The translations under genes were made by a program, and so were the position numbers. From NCBI RefSeq assembly GCF_000426445.1, contig NZ_AUFJ01000010.1:496001-560000 (forward strand): DNA of 64,000 nt. The letters run 5' to 3'. Source of the DNA: Brevibacterium album DSM 18261 (GTDB taxonomy: Bacteria; Actinomycetota; Actinomycetes; Actinomycetales; Brevibacteriaceae). The notes under the pieces are model-generated. The model saw only the letters and a list, made by a program, of their open reading frames with translations, was not told the origin of the DNA and did no database searches. Below, piece after piece: positions 25,508 to 33,598 of this stretch (the first letter of the stretch is position 1; the number at the start of each line of letters is the position of its first letter).

Positions 25508-25924
25508 TCAGGTGGCCTCGGGATCGAAAGGAGCGGTCTCGCCCGGGGTCCGCTGCGCCTGCTGGGTCCGGTGCCGCTCCAGCGGCGAGGTCCCCGCCGC
25601 CCCTGCCGCCCGGCTCTCACCGGCGGGACCGGAGGCCCGGGGCGACTTGCGCTCCGTGCGGATGGCCTCGTCCTCCTCGGCCAGTGCCTCGCGCACGATG
25701 CGCCGCGGGTCGTACTGGCGCGGGTCGTACTGGCGCCAGTCGTAGTCGCCGAGCGCGGGACCGAAGTCCTTCTTCACCGTATCCTTCGCGCCCTCCGCCA
25801 TCCGGCGGAAGTCCTTGACGAGATCACGCAGCTTCGCTGCGTACTCGGGCAGGCGCTTGGGGCCGATCACGAGGAGGGCAACAATGACGATGATGACCAT
25901 CTCGAAGCCATTGATGCCGAACAT
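25508..25924 (-). CDS. tatB: Sec-independent protein translocase TatB
   Basis: A 138-residue TatA/B-type protein: one N-terminal membrane helix (MFGINGFEMVIIVIVALLVI), the GPKRLPEYAAKLRD hinge and amphipathic helix, then a charged and Pro-rich tail. The FG..GFE start and length favour TatB over the shorter TatA; TatB helps recognise twin-arginine substrates with TatC. No tatC is in this window. ATG 25924 lies 7 bases after TAGGAT (25932-25937, minus strand), and the spacer GGAGCC could also serve as a weak ribosome site, so leaderless transcription is likely. It converges tail to tail on mrp with an 8-base gap, as mrp and tatB are near one another in mycobacteria. Confidence 0.9.
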   Translation of the reverse strand: MFGINGFEMVIIVIVALLVIGPKRLPEYAAKLRDLVKDFRRMAEGAKDTVKKDFGPALGDYDWRQYDPRQYDPRRIVREALAEEDEAIRTERKSPRASGPAGESRAAGAAGTSPLERHRTQQAQRTPGETAPFDPEAT

Positions 25925-25983
25925 GGCTCCGATCCTACCAATGGGACGACCGCGTCGCAGACTCCCGTGCGAGACTGGGCCGC

Positions 25984-26373
25984 ATGGACGATCTCGCCGC
26001 CGAGCGCGTGCTCCGCGCCGTCGAATGCATCCCGCCGGGCTCCGCTGCCGCCTATGGCGACATCGGGAAGGCTGTCGGCACCTCGGCGCGCTTCGCGGCC
26101 CGGGTCATGAGCACCTACGGCGGCGGAGTCGCGTGGTGGCGGGTGCCCAATGCGCGCGGGGCGCTGCCGCCGGACCTCCTCGCAGAGGCGCTGCCCCGCT
26201 GGCGCGCGGAGGGCACGCCCCTCACAGGCACCGGCGGTGCCGATCTCCGCGTGGACATGCGTGCCGCACGCATGGACCCCGATGAACTGGCCCGCACAGC
26301 GAAGGCGGCCGCCGCCGGCCTCGACGAACTGGCCGGGAGGAACGACCTCGACGATCTCGAGCCCCTGAGGTGA
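25984..26373 (+). CDS. Alkyltransferase-like (ATL) MGMT-fold DNA-binding protein
   Basis: A 129-residue protein with the C-terminal DNA-binding fold of O6-alkylguanine alkyltransferase: IPPGSAAAYGDIGKAVG (16-32), a recognition helix with SARFAARVMS (34-43), and GGVAWWRVPNARGALP (47-62). The alkyl acceptor motif PCHRV of true repair enzymes reads AWWRV, so Trp replaces the reactive Cys. This is the mark of ATL proteins, which bind O6-alkylguanine without repairing it and pass the lesion to nucleotide excision repair. The Ala before it, in place of Pro, is less common. The start ATG 25984 follows a GAGACT sequence by 7 bases, an imperfect -10. It lies where mycobacteria have sigE-rseA-htrA between tatB and the methyltransferase. 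Confidence 0.85.
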   Translation: MDDLAAERVLRAVECIPPGSAAAYGDIGKAVGTSARFAARVMSTYGGGVAWWRVPNARGALPPDLLAEALPRWRAEGTPLTGTGGADLRVDMRAARMDPDELARTAKAAAAGLDELAGRNDLDDLEPLR

Positions 26374-26465
26374 GGCCCCTGTCCTGAGCACACCCGGAAC
26401 CGCCGGTGAGAGCATTTAGACTTGAGCCCTTGCAGGACGACCACGCGGCTCAGAGAGGAGGTCCC

Positions 26466-27119
26466 ATGGGCAGGGACTGGGCTGCGAGCGCGCGGATGGC
26501 CGATGACTACAACGGCTCCGACCCCGTCGACGACGCCGCGCGCTCCATCGCACACGAGTTCCGCAGACGCGCCCTGCCTCCGACCTCGACCGCGGCGCTG
26601 ACCTTCCTCACGCAGCTGCTCCGGCCGGCCTCGGCGATCGAGGTCGGCACGGGCACCGGCACCGCGACCCTCGCACTGCTGCGCGGGATGCCGCGCTCGG
26701 GCATCCTCACCTCGATCGACACGGACGGCGACGCACAGCAGGTGGCACGCGAACTGCTCGTCCACGCGGGGCTGGCCGGCCATCGCGTGCGGATGATCAC
26801 CGGGGAGCCGGTGACGGTGCTGGGCCGGCTGGCCCAGCGGGCCTATGACCTCGTCCTCGTCGACGCGGAGGCGGAGCAGACGGCAGACCTCGTCCCGCAC
26901 GCGCTGCAGAGGCTCGAGCCCGGCGGAGTGCTCGTCATCAGCCGCGCGCTGCAGGGCGGTGATGTCGCCGACCCCGCCGTCCGCACCCCGCAGGCGAAGG
27001 CCCTGCGGACCCTGCTCCAGACCCTGGCGGAGGCCCCAGGCCTCTCCCGGGTGCTCCTGCCCGTCGACGACGGGCTGCTCATCCTCAGGCTGCAGGAAGA
27101 CCCCTCCCGCGGCTCGTGA
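26466..27119 (+). CDS. SAM-dependent O-methyltransferase
   Basis: A 217-residue class I methyltransferase of the COMT/CaffeoylCoA type. The SAM-binding motif I is AIEVGTGTGTATLALL at about 57-72, followed by ILTSIDTDGDAQQVARELL (motif II region) and YDLVLVDAEAEQT (residues 117-129). The last reads VDA where metal-dependent members have VDxxK for catalysis, so metal use is uncertain. ATG 26466 has a strong GAGAGGAGG ribosome site 4 bases upstream; TAGACT (26417-26422) is a likely -10, giving a 35-40 base leader. The mycobacterial counterpart Rv1220c lies near sigE and tatB. Its substrate is unknown. Confidence 0.85.
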   Translation: MGRDWAASARMADDYNGSDPVDDAARSIAHEFRRRALPPTSTAALTFLTQLLRPASAIEVGTGTGTATLALLRGMPRSGILTSIDTDGDAQQVARELLVHAGLAGHRVRMITGEPVTVLGRLAQRAYDLVLVDAEAEQTADLVPHALQRLEPGGVLVISRALQGGDVADPAVRTPQAKALRTLLQTLAEAPGLSRVLLPVDDGLLILRLQEDPSRGS

Positions 27120-27165
27120 GGAGCCTTGTGCGGAAGGGGCCCGGGACAGGCGTGCCGAGCAGTGC

Positions 27166-27333
27166 TCAGGCGAGCGCCTCGGCGAGGGTCTCCTGGAGGG
27201 CCTTCGCCTCGTCGGGGCTGATCTCGATGACCAGACGCCCACCGCCTTCCACCGGCAGACGGAGCACCATGCCGCGGCCCTCCTTGGTCACTTCAAGAGG
27301 TCCGTCGCCCGTGCGGGGCTTCTGAGCTGCCAT
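27166..27333 (-). CDS. DUF3117 small conserved protein
   Basis: A 55-residue protein, MAAQKPRTGDGPLEVTKEGR at its start and ending SPDEAKALQETLAEALA. The pattern (KPRTGDGPLEVTKEGRG, then RLPVEGGGRLVIE) is that of DUF3117, a small beta-strand-rich protein conserved in nearly all actinobacteria and of unknown function. ATG 27333 has AGGGA about 10 bases upstream. It is close to the DivIVA-like and folP2 genes, again as in mycobacteria (about Rv1211). It converges on the methyltransferase gene with a 46-base gap. Confidence 0.88.
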   Translation of the reverse strand: MAAQKPRTGDGPLEVTKEGRGMVLRLPVEGGGRLVIEISPDEAKALQETLAEALA

Positions 27334-27465
27334 GAGAGCAATCCCTTCGCGTCGTATCGCTTACGCCACAATTATCCACCATTTCACGCGGATTGGCTGC
27401 ACGCGCGGCGGATGTACCGCGTCCCGGCCCGTCCCGGCATGTCACGGCCTTCGCCGGTGAGTCCG

Positions 27466-28812
27466 TCACGGCGGCAGGTCGTAGGGCGGCGTGAAGTGCC
27501 ACAGCCAGCCCACCCAGAAGAACTGAAGGACGGTGAACGCCCCGAGCACCACCGCGCGCATCCCCCAGGAGCGCGAGTGCGCGAGCGCCAGAGCGAGCGG
27601 GAAGAAGGGGAGGAAGAGCCTGGCGGTCGAGGTCTGGGGCGAGAAGAACAGCAGCAGGTAGATGCCGTAGCCCCAGCAGTACTGCTGCAGCGTCCGGCCC
27701 ATGCTGCGCCCGGCGGGAGAGACCAGCAGCAGCACCATCGCGCCGATGAGCACCGCGACCGCGGTGGGCCCGACCGGCCCCAGCCACCGCGTGCCGGCAT
27801 CGAGCCACTGGACGAAGATGCGGGTGTCCCCCGTGTGCCAGGCCGCCTCGGTGTCGGTGTAGGCGGTGAGCGAGCCCGTGCGCAGCCAGGCATGGATCGG
27901 GTGCAGGAGCGCGGCGAGGCAGGAGAGCACGCCGAGGCCCCACGAGGAGATCACCTGGGAGAGCGGATACGGCTCCTCGCGCCTCCGCCGGAACCGGCTG
28001 ATGAGGTGGATGAGCATGAAGAACGAGAAGGCCACCCCGACGGGCCGCGAGAGGTCCATGAGCACCACCGCGCCCAGCGCCCACCAGTAGCGGCGCTGGA
28101 CCACGAGGAGGAGTGCGAGCGCCTGGAGGAGCAGGGTGAGCGATTCCGCATACGCCGTGCTCAGCACGGGAGAGGCGGGGAAGAAGAAGACGAAGGCGAG
28201 TGCCGTCACCGCTCGGCCCGGGGTCACGAGCAGGCGGAACAGTGCGAGGAGCGCGACGGCCGCCGCACCCGCGAAGACCGTCGACAGCACGGGGGCGAGG
28301 ACCTCGAACCCCTCCCCCGTGACGGCGCCCGCGGCGCGCACCAGCCAGGGGAAGAGCGGATAGAACGCCCAGGCGTTCTGGTAGACGCGGCCGGATTCGT
28401 CCGCGGGCAGCGGGGAGGGGTAGCCCTCCTCCGCGATCCGGCGATACCAGCCGCCGTCCCAGAAGTTCAGGAAGTCGTTGAGGGTCGTCACCGGCCCCGA
28501 ACTCCACGGCGATTCCGGCTGCGTCCTCACGACCGCGAGCATGATCCCGAGCGCGACGAAGCGGGAGGCGAAGTAGACGCACAGGGCCTGCAGCCACGAC
28601 GGCAGGGTGAGGAAGGCGCGCGCGGCGCGGCCCAGCCGGTCTGCGGAGAACAGCCCGGGCAGGACCACGGGAGCGGTCTCGCACTCCCGGACCGAGGGGC
28701 TGCGCCCCCGGCGTGCGGTCGTTCCGTCCGCGGCTTCCGGGTGCGCGGCTGCCGGACGCGCGCGCGGGCGGTCTCCCTGCCCAGCGCGGCCGGTCGGCGG
28801 CTCCTGCGTCAC
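27466..28812 (-). CDS. PIG-V-like GT-C membrane glycosyltransferase
   Basis: A 448-residue integral membrane protein with about eight to ten predicted helices. After an Arg/Pro-rich cytoplasmic leader (1-55), a first helix near 75-95 leads to an extracellular loop with NFWDGGWYRRIAEEGYP, the WD-x-x-WY-x-x-IA-x-x-GY signature of PIG-V-like mannosyltransferases and bacterial relatives. Later segments include FFPASPVLSTAYAESL, another family mark, and SRPVGVAF. GT-C enzymes use polyprenyl-phosphate sugars and act on the outer face; lipid-linked sugar such as polyprenyl-phosphomannose is the probable donor, but the acceptor is unknown. ATG 28812 overlaps the DivIVA-like gene as ATGA, so the two are coupled. 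Confidence 0.75.
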   Translation of the reverse strand: MTQEPPTGRAGQGDRPRARPAAAHPEAADGTTARRGRSPSVRECETAPVVLPGLFSADRLGRAARAFLTLPSWLQALCVYFASRFVALGIMLAVVRTQPESPWSSGPVTTLNDFLNFWDGGWYRRIAEEGYPSPLPADESGRVYQNAWAFYPLFPWLVRAAGAVTGEGFEVLAPVLSTVFAGAAAVALLALFRLLVTPGRAVTALAFVFFFPASPVLSTAYAESLTLLLQALALLLVVQRRYWWALGAVVLMDLSRPVGVAFSFFMLIHLISRFRRRREEPYPLSQVISSWGLGVLSCLAALLHPIHAWLRTGSLTAYTDTEAAWHTGDTRIFVQWLDAGTRWLGPVGPTAVAVLIGAMVLLLVSPAGRSMGRTLQQYCWGYGIYLLLFFSPQTSTARLFLPFFPLALALAHSRSWGMRAVVLGAFTVLQFFWVGWLWHFTPPYDLPP

Positions 28813-29168
28813 GGAGCCGAGGAGTCGCCCGGCTGCGGGAGTGCCGCATCGGCGGGCCGGGCATCGGAACGGTCGGCAGGGGTCCGGGAGACCTCGCGAG
28901 CGCCGGCCTGCTCCTCATAGGCCTGCAGGCGCGCGCGCAGGGTCGCGAGGACGGCATCCACCTCGGCGGGCCGGTAGCCCCACAGAGCGGGGGTGAAGCT
29001 GAGCCGGTCCAGGTCTTCCGCCGAGGCCTCGGCGGGCAGCCGCTGCGCGGGCGGGCGGTCGTCCTCGCGCTCGGCCATGCCGCCGTCGAAGGCCCCCCGC
29101 GCACCCGCGATCGCCGCGCACAGGACGAACACCGCGGCGCACACACCCAACACGATCCAGATCGGCAT
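28809..29168 (-). CDS. DivIVA-domain membrane-anchored protein
   Basis: A 119-residue protein. Residues 1-22 form an N-terminal membrane helix (MPIWIVLGVCAAVFVLCAAI); a short acidic linker is followed by LSFTPALWGYRPAEVDAVLATLRARLQAYEE, a DivIVA-like motif (GYRPAEVDA is typical) that normally recognises curved membrane and starts a coiled coil. The C-terminal 25 residues are Ser/Pro/Ala-rich. Mycobacterial Rv1209 has the same plan and neighbourhood. It could target the coupled GT-C glycosyltransferase to division or growth sites, which is inference. The start may be leaderless from GACCAT, 6 bases before ATG 29168. Confidence 0.75.
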   Translation of the reverse strand: MPIWIVLGVCAAVFVLCAAIAGARGAFDGGMAEREDDRPPAQRLPAEASAEDLDRLSFTPALWGYRPAEVDAVLATLRARLQAYEEQAGAREVSRTPADRSDARPADAALPQPGDSSAP

Positions 29169-29263
29169 GAGGACATGGTCTCACAGGGCCGCCGGCGCCG
29201 CGGTCAGGCCGCGCCGCGTTCGGCCCGGTGCACGGCCGGCGGCCAGCGCTCGGGGAATGCGTC

Positions 29264-30262
29264 TCAGCGCAGCCCGCGCACGCTCCGCCGCGGGCCGGTG
29301 GTGCCCGTGATCGCCCCGATCATGTCGACGACCTGGAGGGTCGCAGCCGTGTCATGCGCGCGGATGATGCTCGCGCCGTGCTCCACGGCATAGGCCGTCG
29401 CGGCGAGCGTCGCCGGCAGCCTGTCCGCGGGAGTGTCCGCCCCCACGGCCTCGCCGATGAAGTCCTTGCGCGAGATCGCGAGCATCACCGGCATGCCGAG
29501 GTCGGTGAAGCTGCGGATGCGGCGGAGGAGGGCCAGCGAGTGCAGCGAGTTCTTGCCGAAGTCCGGGGTGGGGTCCAGGATGATCCGCTCCTGCGGGACG
29601 CCGGCCGCCCGGGCCGCCCGGGCCAGCGCCTCCACGCCGCCCAGGGCGTCGGCGACCACGTCCTCGGGGAGCAGCCCGTACCGGGAGCGGTGGGCGTCCG
29701 TGCGCGGCTCCAGGCCGCCGGTGTGGGAGCAGACGATGCCCGCGCCGGCCGCTGCCGCGACCTCGGGCAGCTCCGGGTCCGTCCCCGCCCACGTGTCGTT
29801 GAGGATGCGGGCGCCCGCGGCGAGGGCTGCGCGGGCCGCCGGTGCCCGATAGGTGTCCGCCGAGATGACGAGCTCGGGCAGCTCCGCGTGCACGGCCTCG
29901 ATGACGGGGCAGATCCGTTCGATCTCCTCGTCCGTGCTCACATGGGGTCCGCGACCGGCGCGGACCCCGCCGATGTCGACGATCGCAGCCCCCTCCTCAT
30001 GGGCTCGGCAGGCGGCACGCACAGCGGCGTCCGTGTTCCCGGCCGACTCGAAGAAGGAATCGACGGACCGGTTGATGACCGCCATGACGACGGGCCTGCC
30101 CGGGCCTGCCCGCAGACCGCCGATCCGGAGCTCGCCCGGTGCCTGCTCGGTGCGGGCTGCGGGCCCGTCCGCGACCGCGCGCTGCTGCGGAAGGTCAGGT
30201 GCGGCGGTTCCGGCGGGGGCGTGCGCCGCCTGGACCGTCTCCGCCTCACGCGCAGACCTCAC
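29264..30262 (-). CDS. folP2: Dihydropteroate synthase-like protein FolP2
   Basis: A 332-residue TIM-barrel protein of the pterin-binding family. Its motifs are those of actinobacterial FolP2: VVMAVINRSVDSFFESAGN where true DHPS has NxTPDSFSDGG, IVDIGGVRAGRG instead of DIGGESTRPG, RILNDTWAG, IVCSHTGG, ILDPTPDFGKN and a final RRSVRGLR. The mycobacterial FolP2 (Rv1207) does not supply normal DHPS activity, so a role other than folate synthesis is likely; in M. tuberculosis the neighbour gpgS makes glucosylglycerate, but that gene is absent here. GTG 30262 overlaps the LOG stop as GTGA, with GGGAGGAGG upstream, so the gene is translated from the dapE-LOG transcript. Confidence 0.88.
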   Translation of the reverse strand: MRSAREAETVQAAHAPAGTAAPDLPQQRAVADGPAARTEQAPGELRIGGLRAGPGRPVVMAVINRSVDSFFESAGNTDAAVRAACRAHEEGAAIVDIGGVRAGRGPHVSTDEEIERICPVIEAVHAELPELVISADTYRAPAARAALAAGARILNDTWAGTDPELPEVAAAAGAGIVCSHTGGLEPRTDAHRSRYGLLPEDVVADALGGVEALARAARAAGVPQERIILDPTPDFGKNSLHSLALLRRIRSFTDLGMPVMLAISRKDFIGEAVGADTPADRLPATLAATAYAVEHGASIIRAHDTAATLQVVDMIGAITGTTGPRRSVRGLR

Positions 30263-31401
30263 ACCTCCTCCCAGAGCATCGCCTGCCCCGCGATGTCGGG
30301 AGCCTGCTCCTCGCACACGGCCGCTCGCGCCTCCCGTGCGGTCGCACCGCTCGCCGCCGGGCTGCGCATCGTCGCGGGCTCGGGCGCGGACGGGGAGCCG
30401 GGCTCTGCTGCGGACCCGGAGGGAGCGGGCACCGAGGCTGCCTGGACCGGCAGCGGCAGGAGCGCATCGGAGGCATCCGCGGGCTCTGCGGGCTCCGCTG
30501 CCTCGGCAGCTTCGGCGGGCTCAGCGGGCACGGCCGAGTCCTCAGCCTCGGCGGGCGCATCGCTCTCCTCAGCCGCGGCCTCGGCGGCCTCCCGGACGGC
30601 CTGCTGCTCCTCCGCATCACGCTCGGCGGCATCCTCCGGCTCGGGCCGCTCGGCGAGCGACGGCTCCCAGTCCGGCTCGAGGCAGGGGGCGAGCGCCGCG
30701 AGGGCCTCCTCCGCGGTGTCCACGACCGTGAACAGGCGCGTATCGGCCTCGGAGATCGTGCCCTTGTCCAGCACCGTCGTCGTGAGCCAGTCGACGAGGC
30801 CGCTCCAGTACTCCCTGCCCACCAGCACGATCGGGAACCGCGTGACCTTCTGCGTCTGCACGAGGGTGAGCGCCTCGAACATCTCGTCCAGCGTGCCGAA
30901 GCCGCCGGGCAGCACGACGAAGCCCCGCGAGTACTTGACGAACATCGTCTTGCGGACGAAGAAGTACCGGAAGTTGATGCCCAGGTGGACCCAGTCGTTG
31001 AGCCCGGCCTCGAACGGCAGCTCGATGCCGAGTCCCACCGAGGCGCCCTCGGCGTCCGCGGCACCGCGGTTGCCGGCCTCCATGATCCCGGGCCCGCCGC
31101 CGGTGATGACGGCGGCCCCCGCGTCCACGATGCCCGCCGCGATCTCGGAGGCCAGCGCATACTCCGGGGTGTCCTCCCCCAGGCGCGCAGAGCCGAAGAT
31201 CGACACCGCCGGCCCCAGCTCGCCGAGCGCGCCGAATCCCTCGACGAACTCCGACTGGATGCGCATGACCCGCCAGGTGTCGGTGTGCACCTCGGCTCCG
31301 CCGCTGCGGCGCTTGTCGAAGAGCCTCTGGTCGGCCGTCGTCTCCGGGACGGCGCGGCCGCGTGCCCGGACGGGGCCGATGATGCGACTGTGCCGGTTCA
31401 T
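30259..31401 (-). CDS. LOG family (TIGR00730) nucleotide 5'-monophosphate phosphoribohydrolase
   Basis: A 380-residue Rossmann-fold protein of the LOG/lysine decarboxylase-like family, which cleaves nucleoside 5'-monophosphates (in some actinobacteria cytokinin ribotides) to base and ribose 5-phosphate. Motifs are VSIFGSARLG near 66, VITGGGPGIMEAGNRGA near 97-113, and the catalytic LPGGFGTLDEMFEAL near 163-177. The fold ends near residue 245; the remaining 135 residues are an Ala/Glu/Pro-rich low-complexity tail without parallel in the usual 180-300 residue family members. Start ATG 31401 overlaps dapE as ATGA. The order dapE-LOG-folP2 matches Rv1202-Rv1205-Rv1207. Confidence 0.88.
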   Translation of the reverse strand: MNRHSRIIGPVRARGRAVPETTADQRLFDKRRSGGAEVHTDTWRVMRIQSEFVEGFGALGELGPAVSIFGSARLGEDTPEYALASEIAAGIVDAGAAVITGGGPGIMEAGNRGAADAEGASVGLGIELPFEAGLNDWVHLGINFRYFFVRKTMFVKYSRGFVVLPGGFGTLDEMFEALTLVQTQKVTRFPIVLVGREYWSGLVDWLTTTVLDKGTISEADTRLFTVVDTAEEALAALAPCLEPDWEPSLAERPEPEDAAERDAEEQQAVREAAEAAAEESDAPAEAEDSAVPAEPAEAAEAAEPAEPADASDALLPLPVQAASVPAPSGSAAEPGSPSAPEPATMRSPAASGATAREARAAVCEEQAPDIAGQAMLWEEV

Positions 31402-32537
31402 CCTCGGACCTCGGCGGTCGGCTCGAGGAAGGCCAGCAGATCCCGGCAGGCGGCCTCGACCTCGGCACAGGCGACGTGCTCATCGGCCTTGTGCGCGAAC
31501 AGCGGATCGCCGGGCCCGAAGTTCACCGCCGGCACGCCCAGCGCGGAGAAGCGGGCGACATCGGTCCAGCCCAGCTTGGGCGCCGGTTCGACCCCGAGCG
31601 CTGCGACGAAGGCCTGCGCGGCGGGCCGGTCGAGCCCCGGACGTGCGCCCTCGGAGAGGTCCGTCACGGTCACCTCGAAATCCGCGAACAGCGCGCGCAG
31701 GAACGCTTCGGCCTCAGCGCCTGACTTCGCGGGGGCGAAGCGGTAGTTCACGGAGACGACGCACTCGTCCGGCACCACATTGCCCGCGACTCCCCCGCGG
31801 ATGCCCACCGCCGAGAGCGATTCGCGGTAGTCGAGCCCGTCCACCGCGACGGTCTCGGCCTCGTACTCCGCGAGCGCCGCGAGCACGGGAGCCGCGGCAT
31901 GGATCGCGTTGACCCCCATGAATGCGCGGGCCGAGTGCGCGCGCACGCCCCTGGTCCGCACATCGACGCGCATGGTCCCGTTGCACCCGCCCTGGATGCC
32001 GGCATCGGAGGGCTCGCCCAGGATCGCGAGCTCGGCCGCGAGCAGATCGGGCCGGTGGGCGGCGACGCGGCCCAGGCCGTTGAGCGAGGCGTCGACCTCC
32101 TCGTGGTCGTAGAACACCCAGGTGACGTCGCGCACCGGCTCGCGCAGCCGTGCGGCCGTGACGAGCTGCATCGCGACCCCGGCCTTCATATCGCAGGCGC
32201 CACGGCCCCAGATCACCTCCGTGCCCTCGAGTTCCCGGCGGACGCTCGGCACATTGTCCTCGATGGGGACCGTATCGAGGTGGCCCGCGATGAGCACGCG
32301 CTCGGCCCGGCCGAGACGAGTGCGGGCGATGACCGCGTCACCGTCGCGCACGATCTCGAGGTCCGGCCCCGCACCGGCCCCGATCCGCCGCAGCAGCTCC
32401 TCGACCGCGTCCGCGATGCGCGCCTCGTCGCCGGAGACGGACGGGATGTCGCAGAGCCGCGCGGTGAGCTCGGCAGGATCGGCCAGGGCGGCTTCCAGGA
32501 GGTCGGCGTCGGTGCTCGCGCTGAAGTCGGTGCTCAT
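31398..32537 (-). CDS. dapE: Succinyl-diaminopimelate desuccinylase DapE
   Basis: A 379-residue M20-family zinc enzyme that removes succinate from N-succinyl-LL-diaminopimelate, in the succinylase route to lysine and peptidoglycan diaminopimelate. Metal and catalytic motifs: IAGHLDTVPIED (His, catalytic Asp), GRGACDMKAGVA (bridging Asp), FYDHEEVDASLNGLG (catalytic Glu and metal Glu), ELAILGEPSDAGIQGGC, and DPLFAHKADEHV with the last metal His. A dimerisation lid domain lies between. ATG 32537 follows TAGTCT (32545-32550, minus strand) by 7 bases, giving a leaderless start to the dapE-LOG-folP2 operon. dapD is transcribed divergently 1 kb away. Confidence 0.93.
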   Translation of the reverse strand: MSTDFSASTDADLLEAALADPAELTARLCDIPSVSGDEARIADAVEELLRRIGAGAGPDLEIVRDGDAVIARTRLGRAERVLIAGHLDTVPIEDNVPSVRRELEGTEVIWGRGACDMKAGVAMQLVTAARLREPVRDVTWVFYDHEEVDASLNGLGRVAAHRPDLLAAELAILGEPSDAGIQGGCNGTMRVDVRTRGVRAHSARAFMGVNAIHAAAPVLAALAEYEAETVAVDGLDYRESLSAVGIRGGVAGNVVPDECVVSVNYRFAPAKSGAEAEAFLRALFADFEVTVTDLSEGARPGLDRPAAQAFVAALGVEPAPKLGWTDVARFSALGVPAVNFGPGDPLFAHKADEHVACAEVEAACRDLLAFLEPTAEVRG

Positions 32538-32687
32538 GGCCTCCAGACTACTGGTCGGCCCATGACCTTCGGCACTCGTGTGCCGCCGGCGCCCCTGCAT
32601 ACCGTGGCCGCACGGAGCACGTCCTCCCGCCCGCGGAAGGACCTGCCGCACTCGCCCTCACATATGCCGGAACCGAGGAGACAGACC

Positions 32688-33515
32688 ATGCATGCCGCCG
32701 ATGCCCCGCCCCGCGCCCCGCTGGCGCTCCGGCTGGCCGTCGTGTTCACGGGCGCACTGGCCGTCTGGTTCCTGGTGCGCTGGCTCTTCGACCTGGTCTT
32801 CGACGCGGAGCTCACGCTCGCGGCGCGATTCTTCAACGCCGTGCTCACCACCGCCCTGGCGGTGGCGCTCGTCGTGCTCGCCCGCCGGCACCTGGACCGG
32901 CGGCCGTGGGCCGGTCTGGGCCTGCAGGGCCCGCGGGCGGCGCTGCGGCCGTTCCTCGTGGGCGCGGCGGCCTTCCTCCTGCCCTCCGCGCTCGGCCTCA
33001 CGCTCGCCGTCCTCACCGGCTGGGTCACTCTGGATCCGCAGGTCTCCTTCGCACAGATCCTGGGCTGGGCGGGACTGCTGATCGTGCTGGTCCTCCTCTA
33101 CGAGGCCCTGCCGGAGGAGCTGATCTTCCGCGGCCACCTCCTGCGCAACCTCATGACCGGGATGGCGCCCTGGCTCGCGGCGGTGGTCCAGGGCATGCTG
33201 TTCGCAGCCTTCGGGTCCGTCCTCTGGGTCGCCTCCGAGGGCTGGGGCGTGCTCGCGGAGCGCGGCGTCATGTTCCTGGGCGTGGGCATCGTACTCGGCC
33301 TGCTGCGCATCATGACCGGCAGCGTCTGGACCTGCGTGGGGTTCCACGTCGCGTTCCAGACCGTAGCCCAGAATCTGCTCAGCGAGCGGTTCTCCGTCGA
33401 CAACGAGACGGGGCTGCTGCTCTCGTCCGTCGTCGTCGCATTCGTCTTCGCGACGACGATCACGGGCTGGTTCCACCGCGGTCAGGTCGACTGGTCGCGG
33501 CCCCGGCCCGAATGA
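32688..33515 (+). CDS. CPBP family intramembrane metalloprotease (Rce1-like)
   Basis: A 275-residue membrane protein with about seven helices. The CPBP/Abi signature is LPEELIFRGHLLRNLMTG (about 138-155, with the catalytic EExxxR), followed by VQGMLFAAFGSVLW and by SVWTCVGFHVAFQT with the second-metal His. In known members these residues form a Glu/His active site in the membrane. Targets in bacteria are mostly unknown. ATG 32688 is preceded by GAGGAG at 7 bases. It is inserted between the divergent dapE and dapD genes, which adjoin in mycobacteria, and may share expression with dapD downstream, although dapD has its own promoter. Confidence 0.85.
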   Translation: MHAADAPPRAPLALRLAVVFTGALAVWFLVRWLFDLVFDAELTLAARFFNAVLTTALAVALVVLARRHLDRRPWAGLGLQGPRAALRPFLVGAAAFLLPSALGLTLAVLTGWVTLDPQVSFAQILGWAGLLIVLVLLYEALPEELIFRGHLLRNLMTGMAPWLAAVVQGMLFAAFGSVLWVASEGWGVLAERGVMFLGVGIVLGLLRIMTGSVWTCVGFHVAFQTVAQNLLSERFSVDNETGLLLSSVVVAFVFATTITGWFHRGQVDWSRPRPE

Positions 33516-33598
33516 GCCGGCCGGCTCCGGCCGTCCCGGCAGATGAGCCGCGCGCACCGCCGCCTCCCTTCGCCCCTCCCAGCCGATAGGCTGGGGGC

